Assembly (NCBI GenBank): GCA_947496535.1
Contig: CANMDE010000002.1
Span: 62,001-126,000 of the forward strand
Direction: 5' to 3'
Source of the DNA: an uncultured Paracoccaceae bacterium
GTDB taxonomy: Bacteria; Pseudomonadota; Alphaproteobacteria; Rhodobacterales; Rhodobacteraceae
Length of the DNA: 64,000 nt
The notes beneath the pieces were generated by a model. The model was not told the origin of the DNA, ran no database searches, and saw only the letters and a program-made list of their open reading frames with translations. A program made the position numbers and the translations under genes. Each line of letters starts with the position of its first letter. Position 1 is the stretch's first letter. Positions 1 to 9,320 of this stretch are shown one piece after another.

Positions 1-1
1 G

Positions 2-250
2 CAGATACCCCCAACGCAAGAACAACGGATAGTTCGGATCAAGAACCATTGCCGGCGCCTTGCGTACTAACCCAGGACCCGTCACGGGCAACATCGCCGC
101 CGCTGCAAGAACCCCGCCATTCCCGTGGCTTGTCCCTGCGCCCCAGCCAGCACGATCAATTACAGTCACCCGCTGACCCGCGCGTAGCAGCCAAAGTGCG
201 GTGCTTGCACCGACAATCCCTGCGCCAATTACGATGACATGTTGTGACAT
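2..250 (-). CDS. FAD-dependent oxidoreductase, DadA-like (N-terminal part, runs off the left edge)
   Basis: The first 83 codons of a minus-strand gene are present and continue past the window edge. The N-terminus reads as beta strand, then GAGIVGASTA, a dinucleotide-binding GxGxxG loop, followed by an acidic residue about 20 residues on (VTVID) and GTSHGNGGVLAAAA. This is the pattern of the D-amino acid dehydrogenase/glycine oxidase (DAO) flavoprotein family. The start ATG follows a GGAGGAC-like ribosome binding site. The gene is divergent from the winged-helix regulator at 344, which may control it. The substrate cannot be inferred from this fragment. Confidence 0.8.
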   Translation of the reverse strand, partial: MSQHVIVIGAGIVGASTALWLLRAGQRVTVIDRAGWGAGTSHGNGGVLAAAAMLPVTGPGLVRKAPAMVLDPNYPLFLRWGYL

Positions 251-296
251 CTGTCCTCCGATTCTTCCGGCTCAGCATGATCAAGAAAAGCAATAC

Positions 297-320
297 GTCA
301 ACAATTTATTGACAATTTAT
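297..320. promoter_or_regulatory. Candidate operator: inverted and direct repeats in the divergent promoter
   Basis: An inverted repeat GTCAA-N7-TTGAC lies at 297-313, and ACAATTTAT occurs twice (301-309 and 312-320), 11 bp apart, about one helical turn. It sits in the 93-bp gap between the DadA-like gene and the MarR-type regulator. The second copy includes a TTGACA hexamer. This arrangement suits autoregulation by the neighbouring winged-helix protein, but that is inference from position only. Confidence 0.4.
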
Positions 321-343
321 CAGCAAATCGCATCTATAGGCGC

Positions 344-859
344 ATGACTGATGAATTTCTTGACCCCGTTGTAAGCTCCTCGCATCTCGCCACCGGCAGT
401 TTTCCGGAGATTAGTGAGGTGGAGTTCGGCCTGACTCTTGCCAACAACGCGTTTCATCGTTGGATGACACGTTGTATGGCGACGGCGGGTTATCCCGACC
501 TTTCGCCAATGGAAATTTTGGTACTTCACACGGTCTACAACCGTAACAAACCTAAGAAACTCGCCGACATCTGCCTCGTGCTGCACATTGAAGATACGCA
601 CAACGTCAACTACGCGCTACGAAAGTTGAAAGCGGCTGGGCTGGTCACAGAGGGGCGGGTTGGCAAGGAAAAGACGGTGCAGGTCAGTGACCTTGGTGCG
701 CAGGCTTGCGACGACTACCGCCAGATGCGCGAAAGACTCTTGCTCAAAACACTCAAAACGCTCGAACTTGAACCGGGCGACGTCAGCAGGCTCGCAGCCC
801 TGCTCCGCTTGATGAGCGGACAATATGATCAAGCCGCGCGCGCCGCGACGACCTATTAA
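344..859 (+). CDS. Winged-helix (MarR-type, COG5631-like) transcriptional regulator
   Basis: The 171-residue protein has a central winged-helix region at about residues 50-125. Helices carry LSPMEILVLHTVYNR and KLADICLVLHIEDTHNVNYALRKLKAAGLV, followed by a wing-like GRVGKEKTVQVSDLG, which matches MarR-type regulators of the COG5631 group. There is no obvious ligand or metal site. It is divergent from a DadA-like oxidoreductase and overlaps the start of the racemase-like gene by 35 bases if that gene begins at 825. A role in controlling these amino-acid related neighbours is inferred from context. Confidence 0.8.
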   Translation: MTDEFLDPVVSSSHLATGSFPEISEVEFGLTLANNAFHRWMTRCMATAGYPDLSPMEILVLHTVYNRNKPKKLADICLVLHIEDTHNVNYALRKLKAAGLVTEGRVGKEKTVQVSDLGAQACDDYRQMRERLLLKTLKTLELEPGDVSRLAALLRLMSGQYDQAARAATTY

Positions 860-1559
860 GCGGCTTGCAAAGCCGGGGGTGGTCAGGCTTGGTTCGCGCA
901 TGATTGGAATTCTCATGCTCGATACGGCTTTCCCCCGTTTCTTGGGGGACGTCGGCAATCCGCAAAGCTTCGGTTACCCCGTAACCTATGCTGTCGTCCC
1001 AGGGGCTACACCGCAAGCGATCGTGTGCGGCGATGTCACGCCATGGGTGGATGCGTTCATTGCGGAGGGGCAGAATCTAGTGGCTGCCGGGTGCACAAGT
1101 CTCACGACAACCTGCGGGTTCCTGACACCGCTGCGCGACCGTATGGAACAAGAAACAGGCGTGCCCGTCGTGTCATCCGCGTTGGAATTGATACCCGATC
1201 TGATCGCCACCGGAGGGCAACCAGGCATCCTGACTATTTCAGCGGCGGCCCTGACCGACAGACATCTGGTGGCGGCCAAGGTACCGTTGGAAACCCCGAT
1301 ACAGGGTGTGGACGGCGGCCATTTCGCGACTGCCATTCTGGGGAACCAGACGAAACTGGATCCCAGTTTATCACAACGCGAGCTGGTCGACGGGGCGTTG
1401 AAGCTGGTCACGGCCCATCCCAAAACAGATGTGATCGTACTCGAATGCACGAACATGCCACCCTACAAAAGTGCCATTGAGGCTGCGACAGGTCGTCAGG
1501 TTGTTTCAATTCTGACCGCTATCAATGCCTTGCACCAGGACCGGCTTGCCGCGAACTAG
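825..1559 (+). CDS. Aspartate/glutamate/hydantoin racemase-family protein
   Basis: The protein of up to 244 residues belongs to the Asp/Glu racemase superfamily. It has two conserved cysteine regions, AAGCTSLTTTCGF at about residue 90 and VLECTNMPPY near residue 213, which would supply the paired catalytic thiols. PVVSSALELIPDL between them is also typical. The start is uncertain. The 825 start overlaps the upstream gene, while an internal ATG at 900 begins MIGILMLDTAFPRFLGD, a common N-terminus in this family. Neither has a strong ribosome binding site. The substrate is unknown. The neighbouring DadA-like gene suggests amino-acid or hydantoin metabolism. Confidence 0.75.
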   Translation: MIKPRAPRRPIKRLAKPGVVRLGSRMIGILMLDTAFPRFLGDVGNPQSFGYPVTYAVVPGATPQAIVCGDVTPWVDAFIAEGQNLVAAGCTSLTTTCGFLTPLRDRMEQETGVPVVSSALELIPDLIATGGQPGILTISAAALTDRHLVAAKVPLETPIQGVDGGHFATAILGNQTKLDPSLSQRELVDGALKLVTAHPKTDVIVLECTNMPPYKSAIEAATGRQVVSILTAINALHQDRLAAN

Positions 1560-1641
1560 CCTGCCAATAGCTATGGCCAGATCGAGAACCCCTACTGTAC
1601 CCAATGACTGAAAGTGAAACTTGGAACGATGGAAAGCATAA

Positions 1642-1695
1642 TCTGTGCTGATGGACCCGGACGGGAACCCGGTGCTGGTGGATCAGCATTGGTGA
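1642..1695 (+). pseudogene. Remnant: C-terminal tail of a VOC (glyoxalase/bleomycin-resistance) family protein
   Basis: Eighteen codons ending in a stop read SVLMDPDGNPVLVDQHW, the characteristic last strand of VOC-superfamily proteins (DPDGNPVxLxQ). The frame is closed by a stop at 1639-1641, so no upstream domain survives in this frame. It lies in an otherwise gene-free stretch after the racemase gene and appears to be the remains of a deleted gene. Confidence 0.5.
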
Positions 1696-1783
1696 GGGGA
1701 TGGGCTGGTTTGTGGGACATTGCTGTCATTCGGATCACACAACCAAACGACCACTTTCAGAAAAAGGCGAGTAGTCTTTGATC

Positions 1784-2116
1784 TCAGTACGCGCGCAGCC
1801 AGCAAGAGAGCTCTATCGCCGTGTTCTTTCTCTCATCAAGAACCATCCGAACTGACTTCTCATAACCTATCAGCGAGCCGAAAACGATACGATTGTACAA
1901 GCCCAGATACTCCCAGAGCGTCCAACTAGTTTGGCGCTTGTCGTCAACAGCAGGAAACAAAGCCATATTATCCAGCTTCTTGTAACCATCAGCCAGCCCA
2001 CGCTCCCAAGGCACCCATTTACTCTCTTTGCTGTTCACGCTGGTAAGAAGGACAAACTTCTTCAGTTGATTTATTCTTGTCTTCAATGTCGCTGCCGTCT
2101 CTTTGCTCGTGTAAAC
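1784..2116 (-). pseudogene. 5'-truncated TIR-like domain gene fragment
   Basis: About 110 codons are open on the minus strand after an in-frame TAG at 2119-2117. The translation runs from VYTSKETAATLKTRINQL through KKFVLLTSVNSKESKWVPWERGLADG to TLWEYLGLYNRIV. The pattern SxWVPWExGxADG with a downstream WEYL-Y segment resembles the C-terminal half of bacterial TIR-like domain proteins. The N-terminal half of such a domain is missing, because the terminator of the next gene lies immediately upstream. The only possible start in frame is a TTG at 2086 without a good ribosome binding site. I read it as a decayed, probably acquired, gene. Family assignment is from pattern recognition and is moderate. 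Confidence 0.45.
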
Positions 2117-2130
2117 CTACCACGTGCCAC

Positions 2131-2176
2131 AAAAAACCTCCCCCGACATCATCATCGGGGGAGGTTCTTTTCTTAA
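2131..2176 (-). terminator. Rho-independent terminator after the PhoX-like gene
   Basis: A perfect 12-bp stem (AACCTCCCCCGA / TCGGGGGAGGTT, 2135-2146 and 2155-2166) encloses an 8-base loop. On the minus strand it is followed by a U-run from the A-tract at 2131-2136. T-rich sequence on the other side may make it bidirectional. It lies 18-60 bases past the stop of the minus-strand phosphatase gene. Confidence 0.9.
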
Positions 2177-2193
2177 TGTTTCTGAAAGGGTGC

Positions 2194-4086
2194 CTACCCC
2201 ACTAGCCCGCCGTCGTCGCGCTTGACTGCGATTACTGTTGAGCGTGGCAGCATGCCTTCGCCGTCGGGGAATGGTGCGTCGGGGTGCTGGATGCCGACGA
2301 ACATGGTTTTGCGGTCGGCGGACCATGTCAGGCCTGTGACCTCGGACCCTTTTGGCCCTGTCAGGAACCGTTCGATCTGGCCTGTTGCCGGATCGCCCAC
2401 CAGCATCTGGTTGTTGCCCATGCCGGCGAAGTCGCCTTCGTTGTCGTCGTCACCGTCTGTCTGGATCCAAAGCAGGCCCGTGCTGTCAAAGGCCATCCCG
2501 TCGGGGGAATTGAAGAGGTTGCCTTCCTTGATGTTCTCGGACCCGCCGTAAAGGTCGTCATGCACGGTCGGGTTGCCAGCCATTACGTAAAGGTCCCAGT
2601 CGAATGTGTCGGACGCGTGATCACCATCGGCTGGACGCCAGCGCACGATCTGACCGTATTCGTTGGCGTTGCGCGGGTTGGGTGTGTCGGCGACGGCGAC
2701 CATCGCGTCCCCGCCTTCGTTGGCCGCACCTTCGCCGCGGTCAGAGTTGTTGGTGAGCGCGCAGTAGCCTTCAACCGCGACCGGGTTCACCGCCACCCAT
2801 TCGGGACGGTCCATCGTTGTGGCCCCCACGGCGGATGCTGCGACGCGGGTCATGATCGCAATTTCCGCTGCTTCCATGCCGGTCGCTTCGGGTGTCAGGG
2901 CGACCCATTCGCCGGTCATATCGGCGTTGAACTTGGCCGCGTAGAGCTGACCATCGTCCAAGAGCTCCGATGTTGGCCCGCCGGGTGTGTAGACGCTGGT
3001 GGATACGAATTTGTACATGAACTCGCCACGTTCGTCGTCGCCCATGTAGACAACGACACGCCCGTCGGGGGCGATCACGACCTCGGCGTTTTCGTGTTTG
3101 AACCGACCGAGCGCTGTATGTTTGATGGGTGTTGAGGTCGGATCAGATGGATCGATTTCGACGATGTAGCCGAACCGGTAGGGCTCGTTCGGGTTTTCTG
3201 CCAGATCGAAGCGCGCGTCGAATTTTTCGTAGGCATAGCGGCCTTCGAGGCCGAGCCCATAGCGTTCGAAGTCATCGGACAATTCCAGCGCCGCATCGGT
3301 GGAGCCGAAGTAGCCGTTGAAGTTTTCTTCGCAGGTCAGGTAGGTGCCCCATGGCGTTTTGCCCGAGCCGCAGTTGTTCATCGTACCCAGGACGGTGGTG
3401 CCCTCAGGATCGGCGGTGGTTTTCAGCAGATCATGGCCAGCCGCCGGACCGGCAACGGTCATCGGCGTGTTCTGCGTGATGCGGCGGTTCAGGTCACTGT
3501 CCACGACGATGCCCCAGCCGTCCGGCCCTTCGGCAACTTCCATCACGGTGACACCTTGCATGTTCTGCAGGGTCAGCACGTCATCCGCGCTGAGGATTTC
3601 GTCTTCGGGGTTTTGTGGCAGGTTCTCATCGGTGTTCACGTATTCATGGTTCACGGTGATGACCTGGCGACCGTTAACGATAAAGGTTTCCATGCCGTCG
3701 GTGTTTTCGCCAAAGACCCGGTCAGAACTGCCCACGCTGACCGCAGTTTCCTGGCTGAGCTCTTCTGCGTCGGAAAAGAGCGGGTCGCCCCAACGGGCCA
3801 CGGGCTGCCAGCTGTAGCCTTCCGGTACATGGACGGTGCCGTCGGTCTGGATCGGGATCGGGTTAAAACCAAAGCGGCTGGCGGTCTGCGCTTCGGCAGA
3901 TGTGCCAGACAGTATGCCGGTGCCCATCACCGCAGCACCCGAGCCGAAGGCCACCACCCCACCCAAGAAACCGCGACGCGATATCGCTGCTTCGACGACT
4001 GCGTCAAATTCTACTGTTTCGGCTGCTGGACGCTGAAGTTCGTCCCATTCGTCCCAAGATAAGTGAGAGATTTTTTCGTCTTTCAT
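2194..4086 (-). CDS. PhoX-family (DUF839) alkaline phosphatase-like protein, Tat-exported
   Basis: The 630-residue protein carries a twin-arginine signal around residues 36-65 (SRRGFLGGVVAFGSGAAVMG, then an AEA cleavage-type site), so it would be exported folded. The body matches the PhoX/DUF839 family: VNHEYVN, NCGSGKTPWGTYLTCEENFNGYFG, GRFKHENAEV, VYMGDDERGEFMYKFVS and SPDGMAFDSTGLLWIQTDGD. These acidic and aromatic motifs surround the Ca/Fe site in known PhoX. The family includes periplasmic calcium-dependent phosphatases, and activity here is inferred. The start at 4086 was chosen for the AAGGAG site 9 bases upstream. An upstream in-frame start would add 39 unlikely residues. Confidence 0.88.
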   Translation of the reverse strand: MKDEKISHLSWDEWDELQRPAAETVEFDAVVEAAISRRGFLGGVVAFGSGAAVMGTGILSGTSAEAQTASRFGFNPIPIQTDGTVHVPEGYSWQPVARWGDPLFSDAEELSQETAVSVGSSDRVFGENTDGMETFIVNGRQVITVNHEYVNTDENLPQNPEDEILSADDVLTLQNMQGVTVMEVAEGPDGWGIVVDSDLNRRITQNTPMTVAGPAAGHDLLKTTADPEGTTVLGTMNNCGSGKTPWGTYLTCEENFNGYFGSTDAALELSDDFERYGLGLEGRYAYEKFDARFDLAENPNEPYRFGYIVEIDPSDPTSTPIKHTALGRFKHENAEVVIAPDGRVVVYMGDDERGEFMYKFVSTSVYTPGGPTSELLDDGQLYAAKFNADMTGEWVALTPEATGMEAAEIAIMTRVAASAVGATTMDRPEWVAVNPVAVEGYCALTNNSDRGEGAANEGGDAMVAVADTPNPRNANEYGQIVRWRPADGDHASDTFDWDLYVMAGNPTVHDDLYGGSENIKEGNLFNSPDGMAFDSTGLLWIQTDGDDDNEGDFAGMGNNQMLVGDPATGQIERFLTGPKGSEVTGLTWSADRKTMFVGIQHPDAPFPDGEGMLPRSTVIAVKRDDGGLVG

Positions 4087-4251
4087 CGCACTGGCTCCTT
4101 GCTGGCGTATTCCACAGCGCGAAGTTAAGGACCGGGTTTTGCAGTTTTGTGACAAAGCAGCGGGTGCGGCAAAATGTCGATCATCGCGCCGAAAAGAAGA
4201 CACGTTTCATGCGCGTTTCGTCTTGCTGACGCGCAAAGGTCAAAAGATCGA

Positions 4252-4899
4252 CTATTCGCCAATCGTCATGCGACACAGGACCGTGTTATCCTGAACAAGG
4301 TCTTCGCTCCACACCAGACTGGCTGAGCTGTCCCAGGATATTTCGTCATACCCTTCTTTCGGGCTCACATCGCTTTCGCTATGTGCAACGGCCGCAGGCC
4401 AATCGCTGTCGTCAAAGTCAGCGGAGGTCCAATCCGCCGGAATCTCTGTTTCCTCAAAATCACAGGCACCTTCGCCAGCGACCGGATTACTTTCATCCGC
4501 ACATGACAAATCCACAGGCGCGTGATGTACAACAAGGCATCGCATGTCGGTGTCGGTCGCCGCGATGACCTCTCCGCTCGTGGCGTCGCGGAATTGTGCA
4601 ATCATGCCCCCATCGCCCGTCTGTTGCCTATCCGTGCCGATATATTCAAGGCCGCTGTCATTTTCCTTGAAATCCATAGCCATGATCGCGACGGTCATCG
4701 GTGTCTCGGCTGTGAATGTTGCGGTCTCAGCGTTGAATGAACGCTCGGTTGTGATCGGTACGCTGTCTTCGAGGACCTTTTCGCCGTTCACGTACATTTC
4801 GAACCAGTTGTCGACCCAAACCTCGGTCGTGACAGACGTGGTGTCTGCAATGGCCGGTCCGGCGGTCAGGATGAGTGCTGCGAAGAGTGTATTGCGCAT
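4252..4899 (-). CDS. Secreted protein of unknown function, third gene of the YHYH-PEBP set
   Basis: The 215-residue protein starts with a clear Sec signal peptide (MRNTLFAALILTAGPAIA, cleavage before DTT). The mature part has VWVDNWFEMYVNGEKVLEDSVPI and later FDDSDWPAAV, which recall beta-sandwich carbohydrate-binding or PA14-like folds (the WxVYVNG and FDDSxWP patterns). The C-terminal region carries several cysteines. I do not recognise a named family with certainty. It lies 80 bases after the PEBP gene on the same strand and probably belongs to the same transcript. The start is supported by an AAGGAAA site. Confidence 0.75.
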   Translation of the reverse strand: MRNTLFAALILTAGPAIADTTSVTTEVWVDNWFEMYVNGEKVLEDSVPITTERSFNAETATFTAETPMTVAIMAMDFKENDSGLEYIGTDRQQTGDGGMIAQFRDATSGEVIAATDTDMRCLVVHHAPVDLSCADESNPVAGEGACDFEETEIPADWTSADFDDSDWPAAVAHSESDVSPKEGYDEISWDSSASLVWSEDLVQDNTVLCRMTIGE

Positions 4900-4979
4900 T
4901 GGTTTTCCTTTTCTGAGCTTTATTTGGGTCGCGCGCTGTGGATGAGCGTTGGCGCGCGACCTCTTGCCGTGGAGTTTGA

Positions 4980-5537
4980 CTAGTTCAGGAACGAGATTGA
5001 ACTTTCTGCAATCGCCTTGCCGTCGATCGCTTTCACCATTGCGGTCCAATCAACGGTCGGGTCATCCTGGGTGGGTAGCGCATCGACCGGAGCGTTGAGC
5101 GCATAGAGCGTGATCGTGTATTCATGCTGCTCTTCGCCCGGCGAGCAGGGCGGCGTGTAACCGATACGCTGCATATCTTTGTCCGCACCCTCATCACCCA
5201 AAGATGCGGGATTCCCGCGCGGTATTTCTGTTGTATCCGCCGGAATGTTCCACAATAGCCAATAGTGGCTGGGCGTATCCTCACCCTCGACCGTGCCGTG
5301 GGGATAGTGATGCATGATAAGCGCAAGGCTTTCGGTGCCGTCTGGCACAGCATCCCATTCCAATGGGGGCGAAAGACCGTCGCCGCCATCACGGGTACAT
5401 TTGAGATCGGCTGGCAAAATACCGCCATCTGTCATAACGGGGCTGGTCAGCGTGAAGTCAACTTGCGCCGCTACCGGACCCGCCGCCACAAGGGACAGCA
5501 AGACCGGCAGGGCAATGCGGGATAAAGGACAGGTCAT
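4980..5537 (-). CDS. YbhB/YbcL-type phosphatidylethanolamine-binding protein (PEBP), exported
   Basis: The 185-residue protein has a signal peptide (CPLSRIALPVLLSLVAAGPVAA) and a PEBP fold. LKCTRDGGDGLSPPLEWDAVPDGTESLALIMHHY matches the DxxxxSPPLxWxxxPxgT...L motif, SHYWLLWNIPADTTEIPRG matches the HWxxxNIP motif, and GYTPPCSPGEEQHEYTITLYALN matches the GYxPPxPP..HrY motif. These proteins bind small anionic ligands, and physiological roles in bacteria are mostly unclear. The ATG at 5537 overlaps the TGA of the YHYH gene (ATGA), so translation is probably coupled. Confidence 0.88.
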   Translation of the reverse strand: MTCPLSRIALPVLLSLVAAGPVAAQVDFTLTSPVMTDGGILPADLKCTRDGGDGLSPPLEWDAVPDGTESLALIMHHYPHGTVEGEDTPSHYWLLWNIPADTTEIPRGNPASLGDEGADKDMQRIGYTPPCSPGEEQHEYTITLYALNAPVDALPTQDDPTVDWTAMVKAIDGKAIAESSISFLN

Positions 5538-6523
5538 CGGCAATACTCTGCGGTGACGACCTCACCGGCGTTCGTGACTGTCTTTGTCTCGAACGCATAG
5601 CAGTTCGGTGTGTCTGTATCGCTGTAGCGCATGTAATAGGCCTCACCCTCGTAGGTGTAATCCATGCTGCGATTTCCGTCCTCGTCTTCCGTAAAGACAA
5701 GATCCTCAACCCCACCACGTGGCGGTACGCCAGGATCAATACCCCCGCCGCCACCGGCTGGTGATAGCGGTTGGGTACGGGGCAGGTTATCCATGTCTGC
5801 AACTTCACCCATCAGGCATTGCACAATGTAGGGGGCGTCGTCGGACGTGTGATAGCGATAGCCGAACGTTTCATCCGCCTGCCCGTTGCACACATCAAGC
5901 ACATCTTCAGCTATGGCAGAGCCATCGGGGTTGTTGTCGCCATAGATGGGGAAGCCATCGAAGCCCCACCCGATGATTGCATCATCCCCGGCATTGGCCA
6001 TTTGATCGATCATGCAGGTCGGCTTCATATGGTAGTGATAATCATCACCACGCCCGGCATGCCCACCGCAGACGTCAAGCTGCTGGGTCAGTAATGTGTC
6101 ATGCTCCACCTGGTGTTCAGACAGGTCCTCCTGAGACATCTCGCCACCACCGGTGTAGTCAAAGATCGGCACACCGTTGACGGCAATACCCAAAGCGGCA
6201 TCGCGGGTTTGCGGGGTGTCGCCAAGCTCGGGGGCCAGCGGAATGGGTGCTTCATATCCAAAGGCAGGAACCGGTACCTGTTCGTTGGTGCCTACGATGC
6301 CAGTCATCAGCGTATGGTCGGGGTAGGTATCCGAGCTGATCACTGCGCTACCATCTTGGCACGCCACCGTGACCGTATCCGAAAACCCGGCGTCTTCGAC
6401 CGATGCCGTTACTGCCGCGCAATGGCTCTCTTCGTCATGCGCTAGGGCTGGTTTCGGCAACAAAGACGTCGCCGCCAGCGCCAAAAGTAAGGTTGATGGA
6501 AGAGTTTGGTATTTAAAGCGCAT
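5534..6523 (-). CDS. YHYH-domain secreted protein
   Basis: The 329-residue protein has a signal peptide (TLLLALAATSLLPKPALA, then HDEESH). The central YHYH domain is shown by LDVCGGHAGRGDDYHYHMKPTCM and WGFDGFPIYG, with paired cysteines and clustered histidines at about residues 150-170 suggesting a metal site. A low-complexity GGGGG segment near residue 258 links to a C-terminal domain (VEDLVFTEDEDGNRSMDYTYEGEAYYMRYSDTDTPNCYAFET). It is the first gene of the YHYH-PEBP-secreted protein set. No enzymatic activity is established for the family as far as I know. Confidence 0.85.
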   Translation of the reverse strand: MRFKYQTLPSTLLLALAATSLLPKPALAHDEESHCAAVTASVEDAGFSDTVTVACQDGSAVISSDTYPDHTLMTGIVGTNEQVPVPAFGYEAPIPLAPELGDTPQTRDAALGIAVNGVPIFDYTGGGEMSQEDLSEHQVEHDTLLTQQLDVCGGHAGRGDDYHYHMKPTCMIDQMANAGDDAIIGWGFDGFPIYGDNNPDGSAIAEDVLDVCNGQADETFGYRYHTSDDAPYIVQCLMGEVADMDNLPRTQPLSPAGGGGGIDPGVPPRGGVEDLVFTEDEDGNRSMDYTYEGEAYYMRYSDTDTPNCYAFETKTVTNAGEVVTAEYCR

Positions 6524-6800
6524 CTTAACTCCCTCGAGTTGTCAGTCGGCCAATATGCATATGACCCATGCGAGGAAGGTCCAAAACGAAAAGCATGGCT
6601 CCGGGGAACGGCTTTCCTTAACGGACTTCCCATGGGGCTTTTACGTCCTACAGAATTGTTTCCGTCGACAACGGGGCATGTCTCTTGTCCCGCCCTGCCG
6701 AGTTAGCGAATGGCGAGGCGCTACTCAATCCGACGTCGAACGGGGGCCAGACCGACCGCCAGATTCCGCTAGTATGCCTGAAATCATCAGCGATTTTTGG
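6524..6800. other. Intergenic region between the YHYH operon start and the parC end
   Basis: This 277-base stretch must hold the promoter of the minus-strand YHYH gene and the 3' end region of parC transcripts. I see no convincing small gene, no strong hairpin and no repeat. Confidence 0.4.
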
Positions 6801-9134
6801 TCAATTGAACCGATTGTTTCTGGGGAAGCCATAAGGGGGGCGTTTGCCGACGCCGGCGCGGGCGCCTTTCCATTCGGTCATGTCGGCCTCGGTCCGCGTC
6901 TTTCCGCCTCCCATGGGCCAGGACAGGCCGTCTTCCCAGTTGAAGGTCGTCAGGTCAGACAGTCCGCCGTCGAGTTCCAGCATACCCTGACGCCCGGTGG
7001 CCTTCTTGTATTTCTGGATGCGCACGCCTTTGCCACGGTTCATCTCGGGCAATTCATCGACCGGGAAGACCAGGAATTTGGCGTTCTCGGAGGCAACTGC
7101 GATGTGGTCGCCAGCGACGCGGTGACACACCTTGGCGATTGTGTCCTTGACGTTCAGGACCTGTTTTCCGGCGCGGGTCTGCGCGACGACCTCTTCTTCT
7201 GGCACGACGAAGCCGTTACCTTCGGCTGAGGCGACGATCAGTTTGGCGCCCGGTTTGTGGATGAGGAAATCCACTATTTCCACGTCGTTGGGCAGGTCGA
7301 TCATCAGCCGGAGTGGTTCGCCCATGCCGCGGCCGCCTGGCAAGTTCGCCGCGCTGACGGTGTAGAACCGCCCGTTCGCCCCGAAAACCAGCAGCCGGTC
7401 GGTGGTTTCGGCGTGGAAAATGAAGCGCGGGCCGTCACCGTCCTTGAACTTCAGTTCGCGGGTCAGGTCGATATGGCCGGTCATCGCACGGACCCAACCC
7501 ATTTGGGAACAGACCACGGTGATCGGTTCGCGGTCGATCATCGCCTCCAACGGCACCTCGACCACTTCGGCAGCTTCGGCGAATTGCGTGCGCCGCGCGC
7601 CGCCTTCGCTGTCGCGACCAAACACTTTGCGCGTTTCGCGGAGCTGTTCGGCAATCTTGGCCCATTGCAGGTCTTCGCTTTCCAGAAGGTCTTCGATGTC
7701 GGCGCGTTCTTTCATCAGGTCGTCGCGTTCGGCGATCAGTTCCAGTTCTTCCAGCCGCCGCAAGGACCGCAGGCGCATGTTCAGGATCGCTTCGGCCTGA
7801 GTTTCGGACAGTGACACCTCGGGATCGTCATCCACAGGCGAGACGTAGTCCTTCTCCGAGGTCGCTCGAGTGTGATCAATTGACCAATCCTCGATCATCA
7901 GGGCCTGCTTGGGATCGTCATCGTAGCGGATGATATCGATCACGCGGTCGAGATGCAAAAAGGCGATGATGAACCCTTCGAGCACTTCTAGCCGGTGGTC
8001 GATCTTGTCCAGCCGGTATTGGCTGCGCCGGATCAGCACATTGCGGCGGTGATCGAGAAAAGCACGAAGGACTTCCTTGAGCGAGCAGACCTTGGGTGTC
8101 ACGCCATCGATCAGGACGTTCATGTTGAGGCTGAAACGGGTTTCGAGGTCGGAGTTGCGGAAAAGCATCCCCATCATAACCTCTGGATCGACGGTCTTGG
8201 CACGCGGTTCAAGGACAACGCGGATGTCCTCTGCGGATTCGTCGCGGACATCGGCGAGCAGCGGCACCTTTTTGGTCTGGATCACCTCGGCCAGCTTTTC
8301 GATCAGTTTGGATTTCTGGACCTGATAGGGGATTTCGGTGACGACGATTTGCCATGTACCACGGCCCAGATCCTCGACCTCCCATTTCGCACGCAGGCGG
8401 AACGATCCGCGTCCCGTGCGGTAGGCCTCGGCGATGTTTTCGGGCGGTTCGACAATTGTGCCGCCGGTCGGGAAATCAGGGCCGGGGATATAGTTGAGGA
8501 GCGTATCATCCCGCGCGTCCGATGTTTTGATCAGATGCAGGCAGGCATCGATCAGTTCATGCAGGTTATGCGGCGGGATGTTGGTGGCCATGCCGACGGC
8601 GATACCCGATGATCCATTGGCCAGAAGGTTGGGGAAGGTCGCGGGCAGGACCGCGGGTTCGGTCAATCGGCCATCGTAGTTGTCCCGGAAATCGACCGCG
8701 TTTTCGTTCAGCCCCTCAAGCAGCGCCTCTGCGGCGGCTGTCATCCGTGCCTCTGTGTACCGCGACGCGGCGGGGTTATCACCGTCGATATTGCCAAAGT
8801 TCCCCTGCCCGTCCACCAGCGGGTAGCGGACGTTGAAGTCTTGGGCCAAACGGGCCATCGCGTCGTAGATTGCCGCGTCGCCGTGAGGGTGGAAATCCCC
8901 CATCGTGTCGCCGCTGATCTTGGCAGACTTCAAAAACCCACCGGTCGGTGCAAGCCGCAGACGAGACATCGCATAGAGAATGCGGCGATGAACCGGCTTC
9001 AGGCCATCGCGCGCGTCGGGCAGCGCACGGTGCATGATCGTGGAAAGCGCATAGGTCAGGTAGCGGTCGCCGATGGCGGTCCGCAGGGCCTCTGTCACTT
9101 CGTTGGGTTCTGCTGCGCTGCTCTTATCATTCAT
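6801..9134 (-). CDS. parC: DNA topoisomerase IV subunit A
   Basis: The 777-residue type IIA topoisomerase A subunit has the expected length and order. The winged-helix and active-site region contains [17 protein letters not shown] at about residues 40-55 and [10 protein letters not shown] near residue 116, where Tyr forms the DNA-phosphotyrosine link. The tower and coiled-coil region follows ([24 protein letters not shown]). The C-terminal beta-pinwheel is reduced and lacks the GyrA-box, favouring ParC over GyrA. It would partner ParE (not in this window) in chromosome decatenation in the cytoplasm. It is read alone on the minus strand. Confidence 0.95.
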   Translation of the reverse strand: MNDKSSAAEPNEVTEALRTAIGDRYLTYALSTIMHRALPDARDGLKPVHRRILYAMSRLRLAPTGGFLKSAKISGDTMGDFHPHGDAAIYDAMARLAQDFNVRYPLVDGQGNFGNIDGDNPAASRYTEARMTAAAEALLEGLNENAVDFRDNYDGRLTEPAVLPATFPNLLANGSSGIAVGMATNIPPHNLHELIDACLHLIKTSDARDDTLLNYIPGPDFPTGGTIVEPPENIAEAYRTGRGSFRLRAKWEVEDLGRGTWQIVVTEIPYQVQKSKLIEKLAEVIQTKKVPLLADVRDESAEDIRVVLEPRAKTVDPEVMMGMLFRNSDLETRFSLNMNVLIDGVTPKVCSLKEVLRAFLDHRRNVLIRRSQYRLDKIDHRLEVLEGFIIAFLHLDRVIDIIRYDDDPKQALMIEDWSIDHTRATSEKDYVSPVDDDPEVSLSETQAEAILNMRLRSLRRLEELELIAERDDLMKERADIEDLLESEDLQWAKIAEQLRETRKVFGRDSEGGARRTQFAEAAEVVEVPLEAMIDREPITVVCSQMGWVRAMTGHIDLTRELKFKDGDGPRFIFHAETTDRLLVFGANGRFYTVSAANLPGGRGMGEPLRLMIDLPNDVEIVDFLIHKPGAKLIVASAEGNGFVVPEEEVVAQTRAGKQVLNVKDTIAKVCHRVAGDHIAVASENAKFLVFPVDELPEMNRGKGVRIQKYKKATGRQGMLELDGGLSDLTTFNWEDGLSWPMGGGKTRTEADMTEWKGARAGVGKRPPYGFPRNNRFN

Positions 9135-9320
9135 GGATTCGGTTTAGCGGGCGGGAATCCGGTCGTAAAGGCAGCGAAGCACGCATTTCGCCACGAATGA
9201 GAAGGGTTTCGCCTCAATTTAGCCCCTTATGTAGCGTCCATATAGGTAGATACCCGCATATTAGCGGGTAGTGGGAACGTGGTATTACTGATTCTCATCA
9301 ATGGTTTAGGGGAATGGACC

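Larger units (their letters stand above)
1560..2130. other. Decayed, gene-poor stretch
   Basis: Between the racemase stop and the PhoX terminator no complete gene is supported. It contains only the VOC tail and TIR-like fragment listed separately. Base composition in about 1720-2110 looks more AT-rich than the flanks. No transposase, integrase or flanking direct repeat was seen. Confidence 0.5.

Noticed and set aside
2284..3135. Long plus-strand reading frame (283 codons) antisense to the PhoX-like gene
   Set aside because: It mirrors the minus-strand gene, has no ribosome binding site or domain, and arises from GC-rich codon bias.
6369..7229. 286-codon plus-strand frame spanning the YHYH/parC gap
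   Set aside because: It runs antisense through two real genes and the gap, and shows no domain or start signal.
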